From the NCBI GenBank assembly GCA_036310005.1, contig JAXJSP010000015.1, forward strand, positions 1 through 11,987: 11,987 nt of DNA. Direction: 5' to 3'. Each line of letters begins with the position of its first letter. The first letter of the stretch is position 1. Made by a program: the position numbers and the translations under genes. This DNA is from JAXJSP01 sp036310005 (GTDB taxonomy: Bacteria > Bacillota > Clostridia > Oscillospirales > Acutalibacteraceae). Shown here in pieces: positions 1 through 6,949 of the stretch. Below the pieces are notes generated by a model that worked only from the letters and a program-made list of their open reading frames with translations, ran no database searches and was not told the DNA's origin.

Positions 1-38
1 ATCTCGGGAGCCTTAAAAATTCGGTTTAAACCTATATT

Positions 39-1046
39 TTATTTAACTGCCTCTTCAACAGCAACTGCGCAAGCAACGGTAGCACCAACCATCGGGTTGT
101 TACCCATACCGATAAGTCCCATCATTTCAACATGAGCCGGAACTGATGAAGAACCTGCGAATTGAGCATCACCGTGCATACGTCCCATTGAGTCTGTAAG
201 ACCGTAAGATGCAGGACCTGCAGCAACATTGTCGGGGTGAAGTGTACGACCTGTACCGCCGCCTGATGCAACTGAGAAATAAGCAACACCATTTTCGGTT
301 GCCCATTTCTTATAAGTGCCTGCTACAAGATGTTGGAATCTTGTCGGGTTAGTTGAGTTACCGGTAATTGATACCTGTACACTCTCTTTTTTCATAATAG
401 CAACGCCTTCAAGAACATCGTTTGCACCGTAGCACTTAACAGCCGCTCTCGGACCGTCGGAGAAATGTTTTTCTTCAATTGTCTTAAGTTCGCCTGTGTG
501 GAAATCATATTCGGTTTCAACAAATGTAAAACCGTTAATTCTTGAAATAATATAAGCAGCATCTTTGCCTAAACCGTTAAGAATTACTCTGAGCGGTTTT
601 TTTCTGACTTTGTTTGCTGTCTGAGCAATACCGATAGCACCCTCAGCAGCAGCAAAAGACTCGTGACCTGCCAAGAAACAGAAACAATCGGTCTCTTCTT
701 TTAAAAGCATAGCACCGAGATTACCGTGTCCGAGTCCGACTTTTCTCTGCTCAGCAACAGAACCCGGAATACAAAATCCTTGTAAACCTTCGCCGATTTT
801 AGCAGCAGCGTCAGAAGCGTTGGTAACACCGCTTTTAAGTGCAATAGCAACACCGAGTGTATATGCCCATACTGCATTTTCAAATGCGATAGGCTGAACA
901 CCCTTAACAATTTTTTCAACATCAATGCCTTTGTTAAGGCAAATATCTCTTGCTTCCTCGAGAGAGGCAATACCGTTATCAGCAAGGACTTTTTCGATTA
1001 CAGCAAGTCTTCTTTCCTTGCCTTCGAATTTTACATCATTAGCCAT
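39..1046 (-). CDS. GGGtGRT-family protein
   Basis: This 335-residue protein carries the motif GGGTGRT at about residues 262-268, which names the GGGtGRT protein family (Pfam). The strongly conserved C-terminal part follows it, with NVAAGPASYG, a GRMHGDAQFAG segment and a Gly/Met-rich tail (GLIGMGNNPM). I see no signal peptide or membrane segment, so it is probably cytoplasmic. The biochemical role of the family is not established to my knowledge. The start is the ATG at 1044-1046, preceded by a strong GAGGAGG. It lies 18 nt downstream of the Fe-S scaffold gene, with no promoter or terminator between them, so the two are co-transcribed and translated at similar strength. The constant pairing of these two families suggests the protein uses or handles an Fe-S cluster, but this is an inference from context only. 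Family assignment is confident; function is unknown. Confidence 0.9.
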   Translation of the reverse strand: MANDVKFEGKERRLAVIEKVLADNGIASLEEARDICLNKGIDVEKIVKGVQPIAFENAVWAYTLGVAIALKSGVTNASDAAAKIGEGLQGFCIPGSVAEQRKVGLGHGNLGAMLLKEETDCFCFLAGHESFAAAEGAIGIAQTANKVRKKPLRVILNGLGKDAAYIISRINGFTFVETEYDFHTGELKTIEEKHFSDGPRAAVKCYGANDVLEGVAIMKKESVQVSITGNSTNPTRFQHLVAGTYKKWATENGVAYFSVASGGGTGRTLHPDNVAAGPASYGLTDSMGRMHGDAQFAGSSSVPAHVEMMGLIGMGNNPMVGATVACAVAVEEAVK

Positions 1047-1064
1047 TGTTATATACCTCCTCTG

Positions 1065-1757
1065 TTATTCTTCACGCGGGTCAACATATTTAGCAGCATT
1101 GTCAAATCTGCCGTATGTGCCGATGTTGTTTTTGTAAGCCTCGTTAGGCTCAACTCCGTGACGGATGTCTTCAAGCATCTTGCCGACTTTAACAAACTGG
1201 TAACCGATAACTTCGTTGTTTTCATCGAGTGCCATTTTGTTAATATAGCCTTCTGCCATTTCCATGTAACGAACACCTTTTAATTTGGTTGAGAACATAG
1301 TGCCGACTTGTGATCTTAAACCTTTGCCGAGGTCTTCAAGTCCTGCGCCAACAGTAAGACCGTCTTCGGAAAATGCAGACTGTGTGCGTCCGTAAACGAA
1401 CTGTAAAAAGATTTCTCTCATAGCAACATTGATAGCGTCGCATACAAGGTCGGTGTTAAGACATTCAAGTAATGTCTTGCCGGGCAAAATTTCAGCAGCC
1501 ATAGCAGCCGAGTGAGTCATACCCGAGCAACCGATTGTTTCAACTAATGCTTCTTCAACAATACCGTTTTTAATGTTAAGAGAAAGCTTGCAGGTACCCT
1601 GCTGCGGTGCGCACCAGCCGATACCGTGTGAAAAACCGGAAATATCCTTGATTTCATAGGCCTTTACCCATTGACCTTCTTCGGGAATAGGTGCAGGGCC
1701 GTGATGTGGTCCTTTTGCAATAGGACACATCTTTTCTACTTCGTGAGAATAAGTCAT
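1065..1757 (-). CDS. IscU/NifU-like iron-sulfur cluster assembly scaffold protein
   Basis: This 230-residue protein resembles NifU-N/IscU scaffolds, on which Fe-S clusters are built before transfer to client proteins. Cys56 (GTCKLSL) and Cys77 (TIGCSGM) fall where IscU has its first two ligand cysteines. Cys106 (LVCDAI) is a possible third, and further cysteines sit at 11, 49 and 99. The Asp that follows the first IscU ligand cysteine is not obvious here, and the protein is about 100 residues longer than classical IscU, with an extra C-terminal region. It may therefore be a specialised scaffold for the adjacent GGGtGRT protein rather than the housekeeping IscU. The start ATG at 1755-1757 follows AAAGGAG. 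The gene has its own near-consensus promoter at 1814-1842 and is the first gene of the operon. Confidence 0.85.
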   Translation of the reverse strand: MTYSHEVEKMCPIAKGPHHGPAPIPEEGQWVKAYEIKDISGFSHGIGWCAPQQGTCKLSLNIKNGIVEEALVETIGCSGMTHSAAMAAEILPGKTLLECLNTDLVCDAINVAMREIFLQFVYGRTQSAFSEDGLTVGAGLEDLGKGLRSQVGTMFSTKLKGVRYMEMAEGYINKMALDENNEVIGYQFVKVGKMLEDIRHGVEPNEAYKNNIGTYGRFDNAAKYVDPREE

Positions 1758-1813
1758 AGTAGATTTGGACTCCTTTCAATAAACAGAAAATTCTGTTATA
1801 ATTTTACCAGTAT

Positions 1814-1842
1814 ATTATACTAAAACTTGTCCGTACTTTCAA
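1814..1842 (-). promoter_or_regulatory. Sigma-A-type promoter of the Fe-S scaffold/GGGtGRT operon
   Basis: Read on the minus strand, TTGAAA (1842-1837) is followed after exactly 17 nt by TATAAT (1819-1814). It lies about 57 nt upstream of the scaffold gene start and faces away from galE. Confidence 0.7.
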
Positions 1843-1869
1843 GTGCAGATTGTGTTTTTTTTATGATGA

Positions 1870-1901
1870 GATAATTTTGTTGCATTTATGCAACAATTAT
1901 C
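1870..1901. promoter_or_regulatory. Bulged 14-bp inverted repeat between divergent promoters
   Basis: The left arm is GATAATT, a TT bulge and GTTGCAT; the right arm is ATGCAAC and AATTATC, with a two-base TT loop. Both 7-bp stems are perfect. The repeat ends 2 nt before the galE -35 box and lies upstream of the divergent Fe-S operon promoter, so an operator for a dimeric regulator is plausible. There is no T-run, so it does not look like a terminator. The cognate protein is unknown. Confidence 0.45.
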
Positions 1902-1903
1902 TA

Positions 1904-1932
1904 TGGAAATTGCGATGTTTTTTATATATAAT
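1904..1932 (+). promoter_or_regulatory. Candidate galE promoter
   Basis: TGGAAA (1904-1909, 4 of 6 matches to TTGACA) and a perfect TATAAT (1927-1932) are 17 nt apart. The galE ribosome binding site AAAGGAG (1948-1954) and ATG at 1965 follow. A second TATAAT at 1938-1943 lacks a convincing -35 box. Confidence 0.55.
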
Positions 1933-1964
1933 GAAATTATAATATACAAAGGAGTTGTTAATAT

Positions 1965-2984
1965 ATGTCAATTTTAGTAACAGGCGGCGCCGGATATATC
2001 GGCAGTCATACTTGTGTTAAACTTTTAGAGGCAGGATATGATGTAATAGTTATTGACAATTTTTATAATTCTAAACCCGAATCTTTAAAACGCGTAAAGA
2101 AAATCACCGGAAAAGAAGTAAAATTCTATGAATGCGATATCAGGGACCGCGCAGGATTGGATAAGGTTTTTGAAGAAAACAAAGACATAACTTCCGTTAT
2201 CCACTTTGCCGGACTTAAAGCAGTAGGTGAGTCGTGCAAAATACCGATGCTTTATTATGAAAACAATATCGGCGGTACAGTAACACTCTGCCAGTCAATG
2301 GCGGCGCACGGTGTCAAAAAGATGGTATTTTCATCATCCGCAACAGTTTACGGTTCGGAACATACAGCACCCTATGATGAGGATATGAAAATCGGCGGTA
2401 CCACAAACCCATACGGTACTACCAAATATATGATAGAACTTATTTTAAGAGATATTTATGCGTCAGACAACGAGTGGAGTATTGCTTTGCTTCGTTACTT
2501 TAACCCCATCGGCGCACACGAGTCCGGTCTTATCGGCGAAGATCCTAACGGTATTCCGAACAATTTAGTGCCCTATATTGCACAGGTAGCAGTCGGCAAA
2601 CTTCCTTATTTGAATGTATTCGGCGATGATTATGATACCCCGGACGGAACAGGTGTCAGAGATTACATACATGTCGTAGATTTAGCAAGAGGCCATGTAA
2701 ACGCTATTGAATATGTAAGCGATAAAACGGGAGTAGAGGCTATTAACCTCGGCACAGGTGTAGGATACTCGGTACTGGATGTTTTACACGCTTATGAGAA
2801 GGCTTGCTCGAAAACTTTGCCTTATAAAGTACAGCCTCGCCGCGACGGAGATATCGCTACTTGTTATGCAAATCCTCAAAAGGCGAAAGACTTGCTCAAC
2901 TTCCAAACAGAATACAATTTGGAAAAAATGTGCGAAGATTCCTGGAAATGGCAGTCAACAAACCCGAACGGTTATCCCGACTGA
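1965..2984 (+). CDS. galE: UDP-glucose 4-epimerase
   Basis: This 339-residue enzyme interconverts UDP-galactose and UDP-glucose using bound NAD+, feeding the Leloir pathway and supplying UDP-galactose for surface glycans. It is an extended short-chain dehydrogenase. The dinucleotide-binding loop GGAGYIG is at residues 7-13, D31 (VIDNF) sits at the end of the second Rossmann strand, and the catalytic triad is Ser125 (SSSATVYG), Tyr150 and Lys154 (YGTTK). The substrate-binding RYFNPIGAH segment and the C-terminal RRDGD motif are also present. Length and motifs are those of a complete bacterial GalE. No other Leloir gene (galK, galT) is adjacent, so it appears to be a single-gene transcript from its own promoter to the hairpin terminator at 3008-3048. 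Confidence 0.96.
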   Translation: MSILVTGGAGYIGSHTCVKLLEAGYDVIVIDNFYNSKPESLKRVKKITGKEVKFYECDIRDRAGLDKVFEENKDITSVIHFAGLKAVGESCKIPMLYYENNIGGTVTLCQSMAAHGVKKMVFSSSATVYGSEHTAPYDEDMKIGGTTNPYGTTKYMIELILRDIYASDNEWSIALLRYFNPIGAHESGLIGEDPNGIPNNLVPYIAQVAVGKLPYLNVFGDDYDTPDGTGVRDYIHVVDLARGHVNAIEYVSDKTGVEAINLGTGVGYSVLDVLHAYEKACSKTLPYKVQPRRDGDIATCYANPQKAKDLLNFQTEYNLEKMCEDSWKWQSTNPNGYPD

Positions 2985-3007
2985 TACGCTTAAATCTGAC
3001 CGATATA

Positions 3008-3048
3008 AAAGAGAGATGTCATCAAATGACATCTCTCTTTGTTGTTTT
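3008..3048. terminator. Bidirectional terminator between galE and the thioesterase gene
   Basis: A perfect 15-bp stem (AAAGAGAGATGTCAT, 3008-3022, with its complement at 3026-3040) has a CAA loop. It is followed by TGTTGTTTT on the plus strand, and the A-rich stretch before it gives U-rich RNA on the minus strand. It serves the convergent galE and acyl-ACP thioesterase genes. Confidence 0.85.
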
Positions 3049-3775
3049 AATCATTACATTGTTTTAACTCTATCATTGTGCAAAGAGTTTCATCAGAATA
3101 AATACCTATTAAATGTCCGCTTTCTGTCTTATGATATTTTGCAATAACATCGCTGTCCGCTTTCAGCGGTTTTGAATATATGATACGAATATAGCAAATA
3201 TCGTCTGCATCAAACACCGATTGCGGTATTACCTCTAACGCATAATCTATGTAGCGTGTATTATGCACATGTCCGTTAAAGTCAATGTCACTTCTGCGCA
3301 CAGTTATTTTTTGCGTTTTTTCATACTCTGAGGGCGCTCGCAAACGACTCGGCTCGCGCTCAAACACAGTCTTTTCTTCCGGCTCGTAAGAACTCATCAG
3401 TTCATCACTGATACGAACTAATTTTCCTGTCTTGAGATTTAAAAGACAGGACTTTGCCTCGGCTTTTATTATATAGTTGCCCGATGCATCTGTAACAACA
3501 AAATCTCTGTAAATAGCAACGCTGCCCGATTTTTTGGGTGTCCAGGTTGAAATGTTTAATTCATCCTTGTCCTCGGGACGACGCAAAATCGAGATTGCCC
3601 AGTCAATTAAAACCCACGCTGTTCCGTTCTGACTTCCCTTTATGACATTATCATTTACCGAGTTTGAATGATTGCTTCCTGCTGTTTCGAGAATCTGCAA
3701 AATTGCCTCGTAAGAAATCTTACCGCTTTTGTTAAAATCTGATATCCTCGAAACATAGTCTTGCGTGTAAAACAC
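3047..3775 (-). CDS. Acyl-ACP thioesterase (FatA/FatB-like)
   Basis: This 242-residue double-hotdog enzyme is predicted to hydrolyse acyl-ACP to free fatty acid and ACP in the cytoplasm. The N-terminal hotdog contains the family signature AWVLIDWAISILRRP (about 53-67) followed by STWTP. The C-terminal hotdog has the catalytic pattern D165-x-N167-x-H169 (DIDFNGHVHNTRYIDYALE region), matching the Asp/Asn/His set known from plant and bacterial acyl-ACP thioesterases. The start is GTG at 3773-3775, preceded by GGAGGAA inside the end of the degV gene. Only 3 nt separate it from the degV stop, so the genes are translationally coupled. The substrate chain length cannot be read from the sequence. Confidence 0.9.
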   Translation of the reverse strand: MFYTQDYVSRISDFNKSGKISYEAILQILETAGSNHSNSVNDNVIKGSQNGTAWVLIDWAISILRRPEDKDELNISTWTPKKSGSVAIYRDFVVTDASGNYIIKAEAKSCLLNLKTGKLVRISDELMSSYEPEEKTVFEREPSRLRAPSEYEKTQKITVRRSDIDFNGHVHNTRYIDYALEVIPQSVFDADDICYIRIIYSKPLKADSDVIAKYHKTESGHLIGIYSDETLCTMIELKQCND

Positions 3776-3778
3776 TCT

Positions 3779-4657
3779 TTAAACTTCCTCCGTCAAATAA
3801 ATTACTGCTATCATATCCGGACCTGTGTTCATAGCGATAATACAACCTACCGGATATTCAATCTCCGGTTCCTGACCGAATTGTTCGATACAAGCCTTGC
3901 GTATTTCTTCATATTTTTCTTTGTTATTTCCGTAAACAATCATATACGGAGTACCTTGTTTGCGTTCTTTCTTGCAAATCTCCAAAACGCCGTTTATAAC
4001 TTGTTTGTCACCGCGAATTTTTGAAACTGTCTTTGCTTCTCCGTTTTCAAAAGTGATAACGGGCTTAAGACCGAGCGCATCTCCTACAAATGCCGCAGTA
4101 GGTGAAATGCGTCCCGATTTTTTTACAAAACGCAGCGTCATAGGTACAAACATCGCGCGCGTTGCTTTAATTGTCTTTTTCGTCTTTTCAATAATTTCTT
4201 CTACACCGACACCGTCTTTTACCATTTTAGCGGCTTGCACCGTTGCATATCCGTAAATCATACTGTAAGTCTCGGAATCAATGTTATGTATTGAAAGTTT
4301 GTCTTTGGCCTCGGGATGATTTTCATAAAACAGTTCTTTTGCAAGTACCGCCGCCTGATATGTGCCCGAACCTTTTGAATTAATGGAAACCTGAATTAAA
4401 TCGGTATAACCCTCAGCAAGCGTTTTTTCATAAAGTTCCATATATAAATTCGTGGGAACTTGTGAAGATGTCGGTATTTCCTTGCAGTTTTCAAGCATTT
4501 CATAAAACGGTTGTGGCGTAATATCTATGCCTTCAACATATTCTTTTCCTTCATAAATTATAGATAAAGGCAAAACGCTGATATTAAGTTCTTCACATAA
4601 CTGCTTTGGTATATCAGCAGTCGAATCTGTTCCGATTTTAATTTTACTTTTACTCAT
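3779..4657 (-). CDS. DegV family fatty-acid-binding protein
   Basis: This 292-residue protein has the hallmarks of the EDD/DegV fold: an N-terminal TDSTADIP (10-17), the TSSQVPT segment that lines the lipid site, SKGSGTYQAA, SGRISPTAAFVGDALGLKPVI in the middle, and a C-terminal NTGPDMIAVIY that replaces the usual HTGPG loop. DegV proteins hold a fatty acid in a buried pocket; some (FakB) present it to the kinase FakA for phosphorylation. No fakA is visible here. Co-transcription with an acyl-ACP thioesterase, which releases free fatty acid, suggests this protein receives or buffers that product (inference). It is the first gene of the operon. Its ATG at 4655-4657 follows a weak AAAGGT, and its promoter is at 4744-4772. 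Confidence 0.92.
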   Translation of the reverse strand: MSKSKIKIGTDSTADIPKQLCEELNISVLPLSIIYEGKEYVEGIDITPQPFYEMLENCKEIPTSSQVPTNLYMELYEKTLAEGYTDLIQVSINSKGSGTYQAAVLAKELFYENHPEAKDKLSIHNIDSETYSMIYGYATVQAAKMVKDGVGVEEIIEKTKKTIKATRAMFVPMTLRFVKKSGRISPTAAFVGDALGLKPVITFENGEAKTVSKIRGDKQVINGVLEICKKERKQGTPYMIVYGNNKEKYEEIRKACIEQFGQEPEIEYPVGCIIAMNTGPDMIAVIYLTEEV

Positions 4658-4681
4658 TATAAATACTACCTTTAAAATAAT

Positions 4682-4710
4682 TTGACATAAAATTTAAGTT
4701 CTGTTATAAT
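4682..4710 (+). promoter_or_regulatory. Perfect-consensus sigma-A promoter for the TetR gene
   Basis: TTGACA (4682-4687) and TATAAT (4705-4710) are 17 nt apart, a full match to the consensus. Transcription would start near 4717 and give a leader of roughly 115 nt before the TetR ATG. So strong a promoter on a regulator gene suggests that it is normally repressed. Confidence 0.75.
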
Positions 4711-4729
4711 GACATTAAAACATCAAAAA

Positions 4730-4743
4730 GATACTTTAGTATC
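4730..4743. promoter_or_regulatory. Palindromic candidate operator for the divergent TetR regulator
   Basis: GATACT-TT-AGTATC is a perfect 6+2+6 palindrome. It touches the -10 box of the minus-strand degV promoter (4744-4749) and lies about 13 nt downstream of the predicted start of the TetR transcript. A dimer bound here could block both promoters, which is the usual arrangement for a self-regulated TetR repressor next to its target operon. Assignment to this TetR protein is inferred from position. Confidence 0.5.
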
Positions 4744-4772
4744 ATTATAACAATTATTTTGATATTTTGCAA
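4744..4772 (-). promoter_or_regulatory. Promoter of the degV/thioesterase operon
   Basis: On the minus strand TTGCAA (4772-4767) and TATAAT (4749-4744) are exactly 17 nt apart. Transcription would start within the adjacent palindrome and run leftward across the TetR promoter, so the two promoters are opposed and overlapping in their transcribed regions. Confidence 0.6.
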
Positions 4773-4786
4773 TCATTATAAATTTT

Positions 4787-4816
4787 AAAGAAACTTTTTA
4801 CCGAAAAAGTTTCTTT
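4787..4816 (+). promoter_or_regulatory. 13-bp perfect inverted repeat in the TetR leader
   Basis: AAAGAAACTTTTT and its exact complement flank an ACCG loop, 3 nt before the AAAAGGAG ribosome binding site of the TetR gene. The stem is AT-rich and ends in T residues, so in RNA it could act as an attenuator or weak terminator or mask the ribosome site; as DNA it could be a second operator. Confidence 0.45.
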
Positions 4817-4832
4817 TTAAAAGGAGACAACA

Positions 4833-5360
4833 ATGTCGAGAGGAACAAAGACAACCGAATTTTTAAAAGAGTGTATGTGCGATGCATTAATCAAACTGAT
4901 ACCTGAAAAGAATTTCGATAAAATAACTGTTAATGATATAACTACGCTGGCAGGAGTCGGTCGCTCAACCTGGTTTAGAAACTTCACGACTAAAATGGAC
5001 GCTCTGACTTATAAACTTGTACGAATGTGGCAGCGGTGGGCAAAAGAGCGCCATCTGTCCGAATACAAGCGCTATAATCTTGATAATGCAAAAGATTTTT
5101 TTCAGTTTAATTACGGTATTCGTGATTTGATTAACACCATATATAAAGCCGAATTGCAAAGTTGCATCTATGATGCTTTTTGCGTTGTTATGATGCCGCA
5201 GTATGAGGCAAGCGCTTTTGAGTGCTATCAAAGTCGGTTTTATGCGTACGGTCTGTTCGGCTTGCTTGAAGAGTGGGTAAAGCGCGGGTTTAAGGAAACT
5301 CCCGAAAAAATGACCGACCTGTTTTATAAGGTTATGGATAACCGCCCTGATTTTGATTAA
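4833..5360 (+). CDS. TetR/AcrR family transcriptional regulator
   Basis: This 175-residue protein has an N-terminal TetR-type helix-turn-helix at about residues 28-52 (ITVNDITTLAGVGRSTWFRNF, with the typical -STxFRxF recognition helix and the following K-x-D-AL). A Trp/Tyr-rich helical ligand-binding and dimerisation domain follows. The family binds a small ligand in that domain and lets go of its operator. It diverges from the degV/thioesterase operon and shares its control region, so that operon and its own gene are the likely targets, and a fatty acid or acyl-CoA is a reasonable but unproven ligand. The ATG at 4833 follows AAAAGGAG at 8-nt spacing. A bidirectional terminator follows at 5373-5410. 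Confidence 0.85.
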   Translation: MSRGTKTTEFLKECMCDALIKLIPEKNFDKITVNDITTLAGVGRSTWFRNFTTKMDALTYKLVRMWQRWAKERHLSEYKRYNLDNAKDFFQFNYGIRDLINTIYKAELQSCIYDAFCVVMMPQYEASAFECYQSRFYAYGLFGLLEEWVKRGFKETPEKMTDLFYKVMDNRPDFD

Positions 5361-5372
5361 GAGTATCTGTAA

Positions 5373-5410
5373 AACAAAGGAGTGCCCGTAGCGGACACTC
5401 CTTTGTTTTT
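5373..5410. terminator. Bidirectional terminator between the TetR and GH4 genes
   Basis: AACAAAGGAGTG (5373-5384) pairs with CACTCCTTTGTT (5396-5407). Inner CCG/CGG pairs close a TAG loop after a C/A mismatch. TTTTT follows on the plus strand and AAAA precedes on the other side, so it can stop the convergent transcripts from both directions. Confidence 0.85.
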
Positions 5411-5416
5411 GTGTAT

Positions 5417-6811
5417 TTATTTTAAGTAATCTCCTAAATAAGATTTTGTGTTTTCGACCATCTCGTCAAAGAGCGCTTTAGCCTCAGGCTCGGAGATTGT
5501 AACGAGCGGATCATTTATGAATGCTCTGTAAGCAATACTTAAATCGCGTTTGAGTCCTGCTTCAACAACAGTTTCCTGTTCAGCAACGATTCTTGCAATC
5601 ATACCGTAAATTTCAATCGGAATATTTCCTGCAAAAACAGGTGTTACTGAATCATCTCTGAATGCGGCGTTTGTTTCAACAACAGCATCTATAGGGAGGT
5701 TAGGTATCTGACCTTTGTTAGGAATATTAACATTGGTAACCATTTGTTCAAGACCTAAAAGTGCGCGAATTTGATTTACACCGTCTTCACCCGTGCCGGC
5801 AATCTCAACATTTTCTTCACCGCTTACTTTCTTTCTGCTCTTTTCAAGGCGGTCTTTAAGGTCGTTCTTTCTGAATGAAACAGGAGTTAAGCCAAAGCCC
5901 CATTTTTCAACAGTTTCGGGACTTTCAAGATACAGTTTGCCCTCGTTGAATTCTGCAAGGTGACGGTCACCTGCAGCGGCAATATATCCGTATTTCTTAA
6001 ACAGGTCAAATTTTACTCTGTGAGTGCAATCGAAAAACTTGTTAAACCAGTTGTCATCCTTGTTTTTTGTATAACCTGTTTCAAAGTACTTGTCGCTGAA
6101 CTCTTTATAAACATCAAATAAATCAATGTCCCTGTATTTTGCCTCGGTTATCCAGGTGTAGTGGTTAATACCGACAACATTTACTTTGATTTCTTCTCTT
6201 TTAACATCTTCAATACCGCAAATTTCCTTTAAAGCATCTGCAAGAAGTTTTTGTGTGCCGAAAACTTCGTGACAGCAACCGAAAGCCTTGATTTCAGGGA
6301 ATACTTTATAAAGTGTTTTTACACAAACAGTCATAGGGTTTGTGTAGTTAATAACCCAAGATTTCGGGCAGAAGTTTTTAATTGCATTACCTATTTCTTC
6401 AAACATAGGAATTGTTCTTAAAGCTCTTATAATGCCTCCCGGACCTACCGTGTCACCGACAGACTGATAAATTCCGTATTTTTCAGGAGCGTGTACATCG
6501 CTTTCCATTTCGTCAAATGTGCCGGGTAAAATAGATATAATTACGAAATCGGCCCCGGTTAATGCACCTTGTAAAGAATCGTAAACTTTGTAGTCCCATT
6601 TTGAGTTTGCGTTTTCAAGGTCGTTAAATTTGTTGCCGATAATTGCATTGTGCTCTGCTGCGACATGGTCAATATCGTAAAGCGCAACCTCGCCGCTGAT
6701 ATCTTTAGCAGACGCAAGGTCACTCATAAGCCCCCACGCCCAACCGCGTGAGCCGCCGCCGATATATGCTATTTTTAAATCTTCAACTTTGTTGCCTAAA
6801 TGTTTCATCAT
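5417..6811 (-). CDS. Glycoside hydrolase family 4, probable alpha-galacturonidase (LplD-like)
   Basis: This 464-residue GH4 enzyme would cleave glycosides by the family's NAD+- and metal-dependent oxidation/elimination mechanism in the cytoplasm. The N-terminal Rossmann loop is GGGSRGWAW (18-26), with GPGG at 123-126 and NYTNPM at 155-160. The metal-site motif is CHEV (Cys180-His181-Glu182-Val183), with the downstream GINHYTW (214-220). CHEV is the motif reported as distinctive for GH4 alpha-galacturonidases such as Bacillus subtilis LplD, so the likely substrate is a small alpha-galacturonide from pectin; other GH4 specificities carry different residues here. The GGAGG ribosome site is 4 nt before the first ATG (6809-6811) and 7 nt before a second ATG (6806-6808), so initiation may be at the second. 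It diverges from an AraC-type gene that probably controls it. Confidence 0.88.
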   Translation of the reverse strand: MMKHLGNKVEDLKIAYIGGGSRGWAWGLMSDLASAKDISGEVALYDIDHVAAEHNAIIGNKFNDLENANSKWDYKVYDSLQGALTGADFVIISILPGTFDEMESDVHAPEKYGIYQSVGDTVGPGGIIRALRTIPMFEEIGNAIKNFCPKSWVINYTNPMTVCVKTLYKVFPEIKAFGCCHEVFGTQKLLADALKEICGIEDVKREEIKVNVVGINHYTWITEAKYRDIDLFDVYKEFSDKYFETGYTKNKDDNWFNKFFDCTHRVKFDLFKKYGYIAAAGDRHLAEFNEGKLYLESPETVEKWGFGLTPVSFRKNDLKDRLEKSRKKVSGEENVEIAGTGEDGVNQIRALLGLEQMVTNVNIPNKGQIPNLPIDAVVETNAAFRDDSVTPVFAGNIPIEIYGMIARIVAEQETVVEAGLKRDLSIAYRAFINDPLVTISEPEAKALFDEMVENTKSYLGDYLK

Positions 6812-6874
6812 AAAACCTCCTACTGTTTTATGCTTTAATAATATATCAAAATTTTATATATTTCATTAATAATA

Positions 6875-6904
6875 TTGACAGATTATGCAAAAAATCTTGA
6901 TTAT
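6875..6904 (+). promoter_or_regulatory. Candidate promoter of the first AraC-type regulator
   Basis: A perfect TTGACA (6875-6880) is followed after 18 nt by GATTAT (6899-6904, 4 of 6 matches to TATAAT). The start would lie near 6911, before the AAGGAGGGG ribosome site at 6932-6940. The GH4 promoter on the other strand is not clear in this very AT-rich spacer, as expected if it needs an activator. Confidence 0.45.
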
Positions 6905-6949
6905 TTTGATATTAGATATATAATTAGATATAAGGAGGGGAAAAACAGT

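Noticed and set aside
4965..5231. Minus-strand frame overlapping the TetR gene
   Set aside because: It is a shadow of the TetR coding sequence, with no ribosome site and no recognisable domain.
6875..6949. Upstream extension of the first AraC protein to 6875
   Set aside because: The extension overlaps a TTGACA promoter element and the ribosome site, while the ATG at 6950 has a well-placed AAGGAGGGG.
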